Assembly: GCA_900696645.1 (NCBI GenBank) | Contig: CAADGV010000045.1 | Coordinates: forward strand, 1-64,000 | DNA from: an uncultured Chlorobiota bacterium | GTDB lineage: Bacteria > Bacteroidota > Ignavibacteria > UBA10030 > UBA6906 | Length of the DNA stretch: 64,000 nucleotides | Reading direction: 5' to 3' | Made by a program: the position numbers and the translations under genes | Shown here: positions 25,103 through 34,306 of the stretch, piece by piece | How positions within the stretch are numbered: the first letter of the stretch is position 1 | How the letters are laid out: every line of letters begins with the position of its first letter | The notes under the pieces: generated by a model | Seen by the model: the letters and a program-made list of their open reading frames with translations, nothing else | What the model was told of the DNA's origin: nothing | The model's database searches: none

Positions 25103-26413
25103 ATGGAAAAACTGATTCTTCCCAATATACCTGATCTGCACAAGCTTGACGTCTACGAAGCCAACGGCGGCTATCAGATGCTGCGCAAAGCCCTCGGCAT
25201 GAAGCCTGAAGAAGTGACAGACGAGGTGAAGAAAAGCAATCTTCGCGGCCGAGGCGGTGCCTGTTTCCCCACGGGGCTGAAGTGGACGTTCATGCCTAAA
25301 AACTCCGATAAGCCGAAATATCTCTGCATCAACGGCGATGAGAGTGAACCGGGCACATTCAAGGATCGGCAGATATTTGAAGACAATCCTCATTTGATGA
25401 TCGAAGGGGGATTGATCGCTGCGTACGCGATGGGTGTGCAGACAATCTACTTGTACATCCGAGGAGAGTACAATAAGTGGATCAAGATGGTGCAGAGGGC
25501 GGTGGACGACGCGTACGCAAAGGGATACATCGGCAAGAATATTCTCGGATCAAATTTCAGCACGAACTTCTACATTCATCGCGGAGCTGGCGCATACATC
25601 TGCGGAGAAGAATCGGCCCTCATGAATTCGTTGGAAGGCGAACGGGGCTACCCGCGAGTGAAGCCGCCGTTTCCCGCACAGTTCGGCTTGTGGGGGTGCC
25701 CGACGACGATCAACAACGTCGAAACGATCGCCAACGTACCGCTCATTCTGCGGATGGGCTGGGAAGCATATTCAAAGATCGGTCACCCGAAACATCCCGG
25801 GCCGATCCTCGTCGGCATCAGCGGTCACGTCAATGCGCCCGGCGTGTATGAAGTACCGACAGGCGTTCTGATCACGGATCTGATATACGGAAACCCGTCC
25901 ATCGGCGAAAAATACGGGCGCGGCGTTCCCGGCAACAAGAAAATCAAAGCTATCATCCCGGGCGGTTCATCAACAATGATCATGCGGGGTGATGCAATCG
26001 AAGGCGTAACGATGGATGCGGACGGATTGAAGGCGGCAGGTTCGTCCGTTGGTACCGCCGGACTTATTGTGATGGATGAAGATACGGATTTGATTCGCGT
26101 TATTACCCGCATCACGAAATTCTACTATCACGAATCGTGCGGACAGTGTACGCCGTGCCGCGAGGGAACGGGCTGGATGTTCAAGATTCTGAAGCGCTTT
26201 GAGAACCGCGAAGCGACGATGGAGGATATCGATTTGCTGTTAGATGTTGCCAACAACATCGAAGGCAATACCATTTGCGCGCTCGGTGATGCGGCGGCGT
26301 GGCCGGTGCAGAGCATGATCAAGCGGTTCCGCGACGAATTTGAGAAACGTGTCATGAAATCTAACGGTACAGCGAAGAGAAAATCGCCCGATATTGTTCA
26401 TGCATTGCGGTAA
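25103..26413 (+). CDS. nuoF: NADH-quinone oxidoreductase subunit F
   Basis: The protein is 436 residues. NADH/FMN-binding subunit: LRGRGGACFPTGLKW (NADH motif), GAGAYICGEESAL (FMN motif) and the 4Fe-4S ligands ESCGQCTPCREGTGW near residue 345. The operon ends here with a terminator, so nuoG to nuoN must be elsewhere in the genome. Confidence 0.97.
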   Translation: MEKLILPNIPDLHKLDVYEANGGYQMLRKALGMKPEEVTDEVKKSNLRGRGGACFPTGLKWTFMPKNSDKPKYLCINGDESEPGTFKDRQIFEDNPHLMIEGGLIAAYAMGVQTIYLYIRGEYNKWIKMVQRAVDDAYAKGYIGKNILGSNFSTNFYIHRGAGAYICGEESALMNSLEGERGYPRVKPPFPAQFGLWGCPTTINNVETIANVPLILRMGWEAYSKIGHPKHPGPILVGISGHVNAPGVYEVPTGVLITDLIYGNPSIGEKYGRGVPGNKKIKAIIPGGSSTMIMRGDAIEGVTMDADGLKAAGSSVGTAGLIVMDEDTDLIRVITRITKFYYHESCGQCTPCREGTGWMFKILKRFENREATMEDIDLLLDVANNIEGNTICALGDAAAWPVQSMIKRFRDEFEKRVMKSNGTAKRKSPDIVHALR

Positions 26414-26445
26414 ACGATTCTGAAATCAGATAGACTTGTTATTGT

Positions 26446-26472
26446 AAAGCCCTGTGTGAGCGGGGCTTTCGT
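26446..26472 (+). terminator. Terminator after nuoF
   Basis: AAAGCCC (26446-26452) pairs with GGGCTTT (26463-26469), with a TGTGTGAGCG-type loop. A T-rich tail follows (TTTCGTATTC). Located 33 bases after the nuoF stop. Confidence 0.7.
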
Positions 26473-26566
26473 ATTCTAAAGCATGATCTCAATCGATTGC
26501 ATCTCAACCATGCATCGGATATATTGACTCATCATTTTTTCCCCGTCACAACTATAGTCTCCCGTT

Positions 26567-27019
26567 ATGTCAGAACCCAAAGTCCAGATTACGCGGATTA
26601 ACGGCAGTGCAGAAGACATTCCTCTTCCTCACTACGCAACCGAACACTCGGCAGGCATGGACGTCTGCGCCGCAGTCGAGGGAGAATTTGTGCTGCGCGC
26701 AGGCGAAACGGCGCTCATTCCGAGCGGCTTCGCAATTGCCCTTCCTGAGGGATACGAGGCACAGATTCGTCCGCGTAGCGGGCTGGCAATCAAGCACCGG
26801 ATTACAGTTCTCAACTCTCCCGGCACCATCGACGCCGATTATCGCGGCGAAGTGAAAGTCATTCTCACAAATTTCGGCAAACAGGATTTCGTCATCAAAC
26901 GCGGCGAACGCATTGCACAAATGGTAATTGCCCGCTACTCGCGCATTACATGGGAAGAGAGGGAGACGCTCGAAGAGACGCAACGCGGTGCCGGCGGTTT
27001 TGGTCACACCGGCAGATGA
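26567..27019 (+). CDS. dut: Deoxyuridine 5'-triphosphate nucleotidohydrolase
   Basis: The protein is 150 residues, trimeric-type dUTPase. All five motifs are present: SAGMDVCA (I), RPRSGLA (II), [13 protein letters not shown] (III), GERIAQMV (IV) and [10 protein letters not shown] (V). It removes dUTP and supplies dUMP. The stop lies 7 bases before the likely GTG start of the next gene, so the two are probably co-transcribed. Confidence 0.97.
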   Translation: MSEPKVQITRINGSAEDIPLPHYATEHSAGMDVCAAVEGEFVLRAGETALIPSGFAIALPEGYEAQIRPRSGLAIKHRITVLNSPGTIDADYRGEVKVILTNFGKQDFVIKRGERIAQMVIARYSRITWEERETLEETQRGAGGFGHTGR

Positions 27020-27026
27020 GGGTGCA

Positions 27027-28256
27027 GTGGAAAACGAACAACCCCGACAACTCCCCGAGATTCTGACTCTTGTGCTGGCAGTAATTCTGCTGCTTGCGCT
27101 GGGCTACAGCGTGGCACCCGTTGTCTCTCCGTTCGTTATCATTGGCGCGTTAGCCTTTCTTCTCTATCCGATCCGGCAATCACAGTTTGCCCGCAGACTG
27201 CTGTGGCTTTCCGTCCTCGTATTCCTTCTCTGGTTCTTCTACTCTATCATCGGCATTCTCGTTCCGTTTATCATCGCCTTTCTTGCCGCATACATGATCA
27301 ATCCGATAGTGGTGAAACTGCAGCGACGGTCAATTCCGCGCTGGGCATCATCGCTCGTCTCTGTTCTAATGTTGTTTGGTCTTGTAGCTGCCGCCATCCT
27401 CTTCTTTGTCCCGCCTGCCATCCGGCAGTTTGAGGACATCCTTGCGGTCGCCTCGCATATCGCCTCCGAGTTCTCCGAGAGGCTGAAGTCGGGCGAGTTT
27501 CTTTCCGTCTTTGCGCGGTTCGGCGTCTCGGTTGAGGATGCACAAGAGATTATCAGCAGGGAAATTTCCCCCCGCATCTCGGACCTGTTGCGGACTTTGC
27601 TTGAGGGGATTTTCGGATTCGTGAGCGGATTTTCGTCGCTGGTGTTTCACATCATCAACGCAGTCATCATCCCGTTCATTATGTTCTATTTGCTGAAAGA
27701 TCTGCCGGCGCTTTCTGAGAATGCGCTGGCTCTCATTCCTGCAAGCAAACGGGACGGGGTTGTCAATACGCTGCAGAAAATAGACCGCATTATCGGGAAA
27801 TATCTTCGCGGGGCCATTATTGTGGCGATCCTTCAGGGTAGCCTTTCGGGAGTTGTACTCTGGTTGTTAGGCGTGAAGTACGCGCTGGTTCTTGGAATAA
27901 TGACCGGCTTGCTGAATTTCATTCCGTACGTCGGACTCATCACGAGTCTTGTCGTTTCGTCGCTTGTTGCTGCGTTCAGTGGTGGAGCCGTTCTGGCTAA
28001 GATCCTCGGCGTCGTTATTCTCTATCTCTCGCAGAAACTTCTCGAAGCGACAGTTCTTGCTCCGAAAATCATCGGCACGCAAGTCGGGCTGCATCCCGTG
28101 CTGTTGATTCTCTGCCTGTTGGTGTTCGGCTACTTTCTTGGATTTGTGGGATTGTTGATTGCGGTGCCGGCGACGGCGCTGATCATGGCGGCACTGAACG
28201 AATGGCTGGCAGCCCGGCATGCTGAAGAGCCTGTGAAGGTGGATGAGGTAGCATAG
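27027..28256 (+). CDS. AI-2E family transporter (PerM/YdiK-type permease)
   Basis: The protein is about 409 residues. GTG 27027 is used because residues further upstream in frame come from the dut shadow. Eight or so hydrophobic segments, starting LTLVLAVILLLALGYSVAPV, a long cytoplasmic/periplasmic helical region (about 130-190) and the family signature region GLLNFIPYVGLITSLV, PKIIGTQVGLHPVLLILCLL. Family members export AI-2 or act as Na+/H+ or auxin-like permeases; the substrate is not known here. The stop codon is followed directly by the rsmI-like ATG. Confidence 0.9.
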   Translation: MENEQPRQLPEILTLVLAVILLLALGYSVAPVVSPFVIIGALAFLLYPIRQSQFARRLLWLSVLVFLLWFFYSIIGILVPFIIAFLAAYMINPIVVKLQRRSIPRWASSLVSVLMLFGLVAAAILFFVPPAIRQFEDILAVASHIASEFSERLKSGEFLSVFARFGVSVEDAQEIISREISPRISDLLRTLLEGIFGFVSGFSSLVFHIINAVIIPFIMFYLLKDLPALSENALALIPASKRDGVVNTLQKIDRIIGKYLRGAIIVAILQGSLSGVVLWLLGVKYALVLGIMTGLLNFIPYVGLITSLVVSSLVAAFSGGAVLAKILGVVILYLSQKLLEATVLAPKIIGTQVGLHPVLLILCLLVFGYFLGFVGLLIAVPATALIMAALNEWLAARHAEEPVKVDEVA

Positions 28257-28949
28257 ATGAGCGGGATACTGTACCTTGTTGCCACACCCATCGGCAACGT
28301 AGACGACATCACGTTTCGTGCATTGAACGTATTGAAATCGGCCGATGTGATTGTCTGTGAGGAACGCCGAGAAGGAGAACGCCTGCTTCGCCACCTTCAG
28401 ATTCAGAAACCGGTTGAACAGCTCAACGAACACAACGAAGCTGCCGCATCGCATAACATCCTTCAGCATCTCGCATCGGGCAAGAACGTAGCCCTCATTT
28501 CCGACTGTGGCACGCCGGTGTTTTCCGATCCGGGGCAGTTGCTTGTCCGCAAAGCAATCGATCAGAAAGTAAAAATTGTACCGATTCCCGGCGCTTCATC
28601 ACTCATGCCGGCGCTGACTGTGTCAGGGTTTTTGATCGATCAGTTCGTGTTCTACGGTTGGTTGTCTCCCAAAAAAGAGCGGCGCCGCGCCGAGTTGAAG
28701 CAGCTTATGCAAGAACGACGCACAATCGTTCTGATGGATACGCCGTACAGGCTGGTATCTCTGCTCAGAGATCTTGCCGACACGTTTGCCAACACACGGC
28801 GCATGTGTGTTGCATTCAATCTCACCATGCCCGACGAGCAGATGTTCTACGGTAATGCCGTTGAGTTGCACAAGAGGTTCTCAGCAAAAGAGATGAAGGG
28901 TGAGTTTGTGATTGTGATTGAAGGCAAACCGACCGAACGGAGGAAGTAA
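28257..28949 (+). CDS. rsmI: RsmI-like ribosomal RNA 2'-O-methyltransferase (tetrapyrrole-methylase fold)
   Basis: The protein is 230 residues, against about 280 for standard RsmI. It begins GILYLVATPIGNVDDITFRAL, the hallmark of RsmI, which methylates C1402 of 16S rRNA. The usual AEDTRHT stretch is replaced by CEERREGERLL, and the C-terminal small domain is short. It may therefore be a divergent RsmI or a related SAM methyltransferase of the same fold. It starts immediately after the transporter stop. Confidence 0.75.
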   Translation: MSGILYLVATPIGNVDDITFRALNVLKSADVIVCEERREGERLLRHLQIQKPVEQLNEHNEAAASHNILQHLASGKNVALISDCGTPVFSDPGQLLVRKAIDQKVKIVPIPGASSLMPALTVSGFLIDQFVFYGWLSPKKERRRAELKQLMQERRTIVLMDTPYRLVSLLRDLADTFANTRRMCVAFNLTMPDEQMFYGNAVELHKRFSAKEMKGEFVIVIEGKPTERRK

Positions 28950-28972
28950 GTTGGAGCCAGACTCTCTATTGA

Positions 28973-29001
28973 TTGTACTTCGTCGCGGGATTGTGTATTT
29001 T
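28973..29001 (+). promoter_or_regulatory. Possible promoter for hicBA
   Basis: TTGTAC (28973-28978), 17 bases, TATTTT (28996-29001), 21 bases before the hicB ATG with GGAGG between. Weak -10; low certainty. Confidence 0.3.
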
Positions 29002-29021
29002 TTTTGAGATAGGAGGTTGAC

Positions 29022-29225
29022 ATGACTATGCAGTATAGAATTGCGCTCCGAAGATCGGAGGAGGGTTATAGCGTTTCGTGTCCGGCACTTCCGGGTTGCT
29101 GGTCGCAGGGCGAAACGGAGCATGAGGCGTTGGAGAACATCAAAGTGGCGATAGCAGAATACCTTGCAGCGGTTTCTGATTCGCTCGAAGATCAGGAAGT
29201 TCGTGTTGTTGAGGTAACAGTCTGA
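29022..29225 (+). CDS. hicB: HicB-like antitoxin
   Basis: The protein is 67 residues. ATG at 29022 with AGGAGG upstream. The partial RNase H-like HicB fold is visible: YRIALRRSEEGYSVSCPALPGCWSQGETEHEALENIKVAI. It has no HTH or RHH domain, so it belongs to the short form. It precedes hicA by only 3 bases and the two should be coupled. Confidence 0.9.
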   Translation: MTMQYRIALRRSEEGYSVSCPALPGCWSQGETEHEALENIKVAIAEYLAAVSDSLEDQEVRVVEVTV

Positions 29226-29228
29226 GTT

Positions 29229-29441
29229 ATGCCCAAACTTCCCGGTATCAATCACCTTCAAGCAGTGAAGGCGTTGGAAAAGTCGGGATTCCGCATCGTA
29301 CGTCAGGGGAAGCACATCATAATGTCTAACGGTACGCGGTTTCTCACTATCCCTCGTAACAACCCCGTCAATGCGTACACGATGGCTGGTATCGTCAAGG
29401 ATGCTGGACTCACTATCGAACAATTCAAAGAACTCATTTGA
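29229..29441 (+). CDS. hicA: HicA toxin (mRNA interferase)
   Basis: The protein is 70 residues. The dsRBD-like HicA fold: VKALEKSGFRIVRQGKHIIM with the catalytic His in the GKHI motif, then TIPRNNPVNAYTMAGIVKDA. HicA cleaves mRNA and is neutralised by HicB. The order here is antitoxin then toxin. Its stop overlaps the proposed TTG start of the next gene. Confidence 0.9.
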   Translation: MPKLPGINHLQAVKALEKSGFRIVRQGKHIIMSNGTRFLTIPRNNPVNAYTMAGIVKDAGLTIEQFKELI

Positions 29442-30184
29442 ACTTCTTTCTCTACGCATTTATCCTAACAGGTCTCCTCTTCCCGCCGCCCGCCAACGTC
29501 TCCATTGGCGACGCAGCCTTTTTCCGGATCGATTATCCTACGGCTATTGCCGCGTACGAAGCCGAACTGCAATCGTATCCGGATGATTCGGAACTTCTCT
29601 GGCGGCTTGCGCGAGTCTATGTGTGTGAGGGAGAAGTGAAGGAAAACGGCGAAGGCGAGAAGCACTTCCGGGAAGCCGAAACATTTGCGCGCCGCTGCAT
29701 CACCCTTGCTCCCGATAAGCCGGAGGGACATACTTGGCTTGCCGCCACGCTCGGCTACCTTGCGCTGAATGCCGGAATGAAAGAGCAAATCCGGTTAACG
29801 AACGAGTTACATTCCGAAATCGACAAAGCACTTGCTCTCAATCCGGATGATGATGCGGCATATTCCATTCGCGGTTCGTTCTACAGGGCTCTCGGCAATG
29901 TGAGCTGGTTTGAGCGTCAGCTTGCATCGATGTTTCTCGGCACACTTCCCGAGGGAGGATTTGAAGAAGGAGAAGTTGCATTGAAGAAAGCCATTTCGCT
30001 TGCGCCGGACGTGATGCGACATCACTACGAGTTGGGCGTTCTTTATCTTGATTGGGATAGGAAAGATGAAGCCCGCCGGGTTCTGGAATTTGCCGCAACC
30101 CTTCCGGTACGCGTAGCAATTGACCGGCCCCGCCTTCAGAAAATCAGGGAACTGCTTGCATCGTTGCAGAGTTCACATCAATAG
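29438..30184 (+). CDS. TPR-repeat protein, probably exported
   Basis: The protein is 248 residues. A TTG at 29438, overlapping the hicA stop, gives NFFLYAFILTGLLFPPPANV, a possible signal peptide. Then tetratricopeptide-type repeats: AFFRIDYPTAIAAYEAELQS, ARRCITLAPDKPEGHTWLAA, ALNPDDDAAYSIRGSFYRAL and KAISLAPDVMRHHYELGVLY. No catalytic motif. Probably a scaffold in the envelope; partner unknown. The start codon is not certain. Confidence 0.7.
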   Translation: MNFFLYAFILTGLLFPPPANVSIGDAAFFRIDYPTAIAAYEAELQSYPDDSELLWRLARVYVCEGEVKENGEGEKHFREAETFARRCITLAPDKPEGHTWLAATLGYLALNAGMKEQIRLTNELHSEIDKALALNPDDDAAYSIRGSFYRALGNVSWFERQLASMFLGTLPEGGFEEGEVALKKAISLAPDVMRHHYELGVLYLDWDRKDEARRVLEFAATLPVRVAIDRPRLQKIRELLASLQSSHQ

Positions 30185-30205
30185 TACATCCCACGAAAAA
30201 CAACA

Positions 30206-31060
30206 ATGGCGCGCTGGAAACGTACTCTCATCTATCTCACAATTCCGATCATCGTTCTCTACTTCGGAATTATAGGATGGTATTATGTCAAAGAAGATTC
30301 ATTTCTCTACTTTCCCCGCCAAGGATTGCGCAGCGCGGATGAATTCGATATGAATATTGAAACGGTCGAATTTCACACAAGCGACGGCGTCAAACTCGTC
30401 GGCTGGATTGTTCCGTCACTGATGCCGGATACGTCACAGTTCTGGCTGCTGTATTTTCACGGCAACGGCGGCAACATCTCGTCCCGAGGATATGTGGCGC
30501 AGTATCAAGCGCTTCGAAATCTCGGACTCAACGTACTTGCAATCGATTATCGCGGATACGGATTGAGCGAGGGTTCGCCGAGTGAGCAGGGACTCTATCT
30601 TGACGGGCGGGCCGCGTTCGAGTATCTCGTCCATCAGCGGCACATCTCGCCACGCCGGATCATTATCTTCGGATATTCGCTTGGTGCCGCAGTTGCAATT
30701 CATCTTGCTTCAGAAGTTGACGCGGCAGGGCTTATTGTCGAAGGGGCTTTCACCTCGGCAGTCGACGTCGGGCGTGAGCGGTATCCCTTTCTTCCCATTA
30801 ACCGGATGATGAAGAGCAGATTCGATTCTGAAAGTCGTATGCACGCTGTGGCCGAGCCTTCACTATTTCTTCATGCAGTCAATGATGAGATCATTCCAAT
30901 TGAGTTCGGGCGGCGATTGTTTGACGCGGCGCGGGAACCGAAGTTCTTCGTCGAAACCGCGGGAGGGCACAACACTGCGCATACTGCCGATTCGGCAAAG
31001 TTCTACGGCAGCATCACAGATTTTATACGGGAGTTGGCGCAATCCGGCAATATCGAGTAA
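30206..31060 (+). CDS. Membrane-anchored alpha/beta hydrolase
   Basis: The protein is 284 residues. N-terminal TM anchor (LIYLTIPIIVLYFGIIGWYY), then an alpha/beta-hydrolase domain with oxyanion motif FHGNGGN, the nucleophile elbow IFGYSLGAAVAI (Ser in GYSLG), a likely Asp in HAVNDEIIP and His in GGHNTAH. Resembles BEM46/ABHD12-13-type hydrolases. The substrate is unknown. Confidence 0.85.
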   Translation: MARWKRTLIYLTIPIIVLYFGIIGWYYVKEDSFLYFPRQGLRSADEFDMNIETVEFHTSDGVKLVGWIVPSLMPDTSQFWLLYFHGNGGNISSRGYVAQYQALRNLGLNVLAIDYRGYGLSEGSPSEQGLYLDGRAAFEYLVHQRHISPRRIIIFGYSLGAAVAIHLASEVDAAGLIVEGAFTSAVDVGRERYPFLPINRMMKSRFDSESRMHAVAEPSLFLHAVNDEIIPIEFGRRLFDAAREPKFFVETAGGHNTAHTADSAKFYGSITDFIRELAQSGNIE

Positions 31061-31084
31061 CAACACGGAGGGTTTTCCTTCTAT

Positions 31085-31843
31085 ATGGAAATACTGACAA
31101 GCCCTGAAGCGTGGGTCGCGTTGGTGACGCTTACTGTTCTGGAAATTGTGTTGGGGATTGACAACATCATTTTCATTTCGATTCTCTCGGGCAAGCTTCC
31201 CGTTGAGCAGCAGGCGAAAGCCCGCACGGTCGGGCTGGCGTTGGCGACGATTACGCGTGTTCTTCTTCTCCTTTCACTCACGTGGGTAATGAGCTTGACG
31301 GCTCCGATGTTTTCCGTGCTCGGAAACGAGATCTCCGGCAGGGATTTGATTCTCCTTCTGGGCGGATTGTTTCTGATTGGGAAAAGCACGCATGAGATTC
31401 ACGACAAGCTTGAAGGCTCGGAGGGAAAAGCTACCGGAAAGGTGAAAGCGAAGTTTTCGAGCATCATCATTCAGATTCTCCTCCTCGATATCGTCTTCTC
31501 GCTTGACTCGGTGATCACAGCAGTCGGTATGGCACGACATATCGAGATCATGATAGCGGCCGTCGTGATTGCCGTTGTTGTGATGATGCTGTCGGCGGGC
31601 GCTATCAGCAATTTTGTCGAACGTCATCCGACGGTGAAAATGCTTGCGCTGAGTTTTCTGTTGCTGATTGGCGTGACGCTGATTGCTGAAGGATTTGACC
31701 AGCACATCTCAAAAGGGTACGTGTACTTTGCAATGGCATTCTCCGTGTTTGTCGAGATGCTGAACCTCCGGCTCCGCTCGAAAACAACAGAGCCCGTGAA
31801 GTTGCATTCACCGTATAATCAAATCCGCCAGCAACAAGGATGA
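31085..31843 (+). CDS. TerC family integral membrane protein
   Basis: The protein is 252 residues with about seven TM segments. Signature: TVLEIVLGIDNIIFISIL near the start and LDIVFSLDSVITAVGM in the middle, the repeated acidic motifs of TerC/YkoY. The family is linked to tellurite resistance and metal (Mn2+) export. The stop is overlapped by the next ATG (ATGA). Confidence 0.92.
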   Translation: MEILTSPEAWVALVTLTVLEIVLGIDNIIFISILSGKLPVEQQAKARTVGLALATITRVLLLLSLTWVMSLTAPMFSVLGNEISGRDLILLLGGLFLIGKSTHEIHDKLEGSEGKATGKVKAKFSSIIIQILLLDIVFSLDSVITAVGMARHIEIMIAAVVIAVVVMMLSAGAISNFVERHPTVKMLALSFLLLIGVTLIAEGFDQHISKGYVYFAMAFSVFVEMLNLRLRSKTTEPVKLHSPYNQIRQQQG

Positions 31844-33000
31844 AACGCGTCTATCTCGATCATACCGCAACTACCCCGCTCGATGAACGAGTCTTCGAGG
31901 CAATGCGTCCCTACTTTTCGGAGGCGTTCGGCAACGCGTCGTCTGTTCATTCGTTTGGAAGAGAAGCAAAGTCGGCGTTAGAAAAGGCGCGGGAGACGAT
32001 CGCAAAAGCGATTGGTGCGCAAAGCGGCGAAGTGTTCTTCACAAGCGGCGGAACCGAGTCCGACAACTTTGCGATTCGAGGGATAGCAAAAGCGAGTTTG
32101 AAGAAAGGGAAGAATCATATCATCACATCGGCTGCTGAACATCCTGCCGTTCTGGAACCGTGTGAGATGTTGAGGGAGGAGGGATTTGATGTAACAGTTC
32201 TGCCGGTTGATGCGAACGGTATCGTCTCTCCTGATCAGGTGAAGCAGGCAATCACCGGCAAGACTTGCCTCGTTACGATCATGCACGCGAACAATGAAGT
32301 CGGCTCCATCTCGCCAATCAAAGAAATAGCGGAAGCGGTACATGAGAAAGGCCTGCCCCTCCACACCGACGCCGTTCAGACGCCGGGCAAGATTCCGCTG
32401 AATGTTGCAGAGTTGGGAGTAGATTTAGTGACCCTTTCCGCCCACAAATTGTACGGGCCGAAAGGTATCGGGGCGTTGTATGTGAAGAAGGGAACTGAAC
32501 TTGAACCGATGCTTCACGGCGGCGGACAAGAACGAGGCAAGCGTCCGGGAACCGAGAACGTGCCTCTTGCGGTTGGTTTTGCGAAAGCCGTTGAGCTTGC
32601 GGTTTCCGAAATGGAAGTTGAAATGAAACGGCTTGCAACGATTCGCGACAATCTCCAATCCGCAATCAGCAACCAGTTCCCGTCAGCAATCATCAACGGC
32701 CACCCGACCGAACGGCTTCCGAATATCCTCAACATTTCATTCGACAGCAGCAAGATTCAACTTGAAGGGGAGATGTTAGTGATGAATATGGATTTGGAGG
32801 GAATCGCCGTTACGAGCGGGTCGGCATGTACATCGGGAAGCATGCAGCCCTCGCATGTTCTGCTGGCGATGGGACGGGACGGAAAGACGGCACGGGCGAC
32901 GCTGCGGTTTGCATTTGGAAAAAGCAACACGACGGAAGATGTTGAGTACGTTGTGGCAAAACTCCGGCATGTTATAAGCCGCATGGCCGGGCGGGCCTGA
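31840..33000 (+). CDS. Cysteine desulfurase (NifS/IscS family)
   Basis: The protein is 386 residues. PLP-dependent class V enzyme: YLDHTATTPLDERV at the start, HTDAVQTPGK, the PLP lysine in TLSAHKLYGPKG, and the catalytic Cys in TSGSACTSGSMQPSHV. It provides sulfur for Fe-S clusters. Start overlaps the TerC-gene stop by 4 bases, so they are probably co-expressed. Whether it is the general IscS or a NifS paralogue cannot be settled here. Confidence 0.95.
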   Translation: MKRVYLDHTATTPLDERVFEAMRPYFSEAFGNASSVHSFGREAKSALEKARETIAKAIGAQSGEVFFTSGGTESDNFAIRGIAKASLKKGKNHIITSAAEHPAVLEPCEMLREEGFDVTVLPVDANGIVSPDQVKQAITGKTCLVTIMHANNEVGSISPIKEIAEAVHEKGLPLHTDAVQTPGKIPLNVAELGVDLVTLSAHKLYGPKGIGALYVKKGTELEPMLHGGGQERGKRPGTENVPLAVGFAKAVELAVSEMEVEMKRLATIRDNLQSAISNQFPSAIINGHPTERLPNILNISFDSSKIQLEGEMLVMNMDLEGIAVTSGSACTSGSMQPSHVLLAMGRDGKTARATLRFAFGKSNTTEDVEYVVAKLRHVISRMAGRA

Positions 33001-33006
33001 AACAAC

Positions 33007-33321
33007 CTACCTGCCTGCCCACCACATTGCGACGAAAACTGCCGTTATCGCAGCCACCACGATGCGCGTTCTACGGGCGACGCGATACTTCTGCCAACCC
33101 GCTTCATCAAGATAGTAACGGCCGTCTTCGAGACGTATCAATGCGCCGGCGTTGGTGAGACGCGGAATGCGTATGCGGCGAAGCCGTGCCGTATCAAGGG
33201 CGATCGCATGGTCGGCGCTTGTAGCGCCGGCATCCATAAGCTCCCGGACAATGCGTTTGTCCGCCCGCACCAATGCGGCAGCAAGCACAGCAAACATGGG
33301 GCCGAGTGTCTGTGGTATCAT
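33007..33321 (-). CDS. Small protein with winged-helix-like part and C-terminal TM helix
   Basis: The protein is 104 residues. N-terminal helical portion, then TARLRRIRIPRLTNAGALIR and LEDGRYYLDEAGWQKYR, like the wing of a MarR-type helix-turn-helix, and a hydrophobic end VVAAITAVFVAMWWAGR. Convergent with the desulfurase gene, 6 bases apart. No family recognised; that it is a real gene is likely from composition, function unknown. Confidence 0.5.
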   Translation of the reverse strand: MIPQTLGPMFAVLAAALVRADKRIVRELMDAGATSADHAIALDTARLRRIRIPRLTNAGALIRLEDGRYYLDEAGWQKYRVARRTRIVVAAITAVFVAMWWAGR

Positions 33322-33396
33322 GGTGTTTCATATGTTTTTGATGTGACTTTTTTTCCTTTGCCGTTGCGGAATCCGGTCCGCTGATGGCATCGTGAC

Positions 33397-33424
33397 GACA
33401 CTGTTGCTGTCACGGTTTCTTGGA
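33397..33424. repeat. Direct repeat A flanking the methyltransferase locus
   Basis: GACACTGTTGCTGTCACGGT at 33397 continues TTCTTGGA; it matches repeat B at 34307-34333 with about four differences (three substitutions and one indel) over 27-28 bases. Same orientation; about 910 bases apart. Confidence 0.5.
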
Positions 33425-33499
33425 CCCTGCGGGGGTACTATAGATAGCGGGAATGTCTTACAAGTACTCTGTACAGAATTGAGGAATAGCCATCCTGTA

Positions 33500-34213
33500 T
33501 TATTCTTGAATTCTGTGGTCAATCCGTGAATTCATGGAAAAAACCGCGAGAAGATTACTTCTGAGGTATTTGAGCGGTGAGAACCGTACCATCGAATACC
33601 AAAGTCCAAATACGATGGTAAGGAGCGCTTTGTCAAAGGGGACCTGTTCAATGAAATCAAGCCTTGACAGCCTTAGTGGCGGGACTCCACGTTTCATAAT
33701 CCCAAAGGAGTTGAAACGATGGTACGTCTCAAAAATGTCGTCACTCTGCACGCCAAATGTGTGTTGAATGACCCAACGTTTTACTCGGAATGAAACCAGT
33801 CGTGGGAGGAATATCAGGGGACTCCAGCTGTTGGTTGTCAAGATGATTAAATTTCCGCCCGGTTTCAATAACCGCAACACTTCCGAGAAATCTGCTGGTA
33901 TTTTCTGAAGGTGTTCCACCACAAAGCGCAATGTGATAAGGTCGGCATACTCCGAAGGAAGCGGAATGCTGCGCATGTCTGCGAGGAGAAATGGTGCTTC
34001 AACTCGCTCAGGATGGTCGAGTACATCGATACCGATGGCCTTCTTGGCCAAATGTCCGAAATCCGCAATATTCTCGTTCTTGCCGCATCCGATATCCAAC
34101 CAGATTATGTCCTTGGTAATGTACTAAGCAACAGTCTGCTCATAGATGACCCATCGATGTGGGTACTCGCGATGAAGTTTTCGAAAAATCTCTTCAGCCC
34201 GATGTGAGGTCAT
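33500..34213 (-). pseudogene. SAM-dependent methyltransferase gene with an internal amber codon
   Basis: The full frame starts at ATG 34213 (MTSHRAEEIFRKLHREYPHR...) and has TAG at 34126-34124, 29 codons in, after YEQTVA. Immediately after it the frame continues YITKDIIWLDIGCGKNEN, which holds the SAM-binding motif I, so the protein is broken just before its cofactor site. The downstream part (33500-34099) is class I methyltransferase type: PFLLADMRSIPLP, LRFVVEHL, RLLKPGGNLIILT. It could also be translated from a TTG at 34099 (giving MDIGCG), but this would remove the first strand. Base use is slightly A/T-richer than neighbours. Neighbour context is poor: it is flanked by short non-coding stretches and direct repeats. 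Confidence 0.75.
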
Positions 34214-34306
34214 ATCTTGTCACATGCATACATTGATACCTTCCATGGCTGATGTTCCTTTCGCGCGGTTCATCACGGGTTCTACGCCGCTTTTTGTACT
34301 GTTGGG

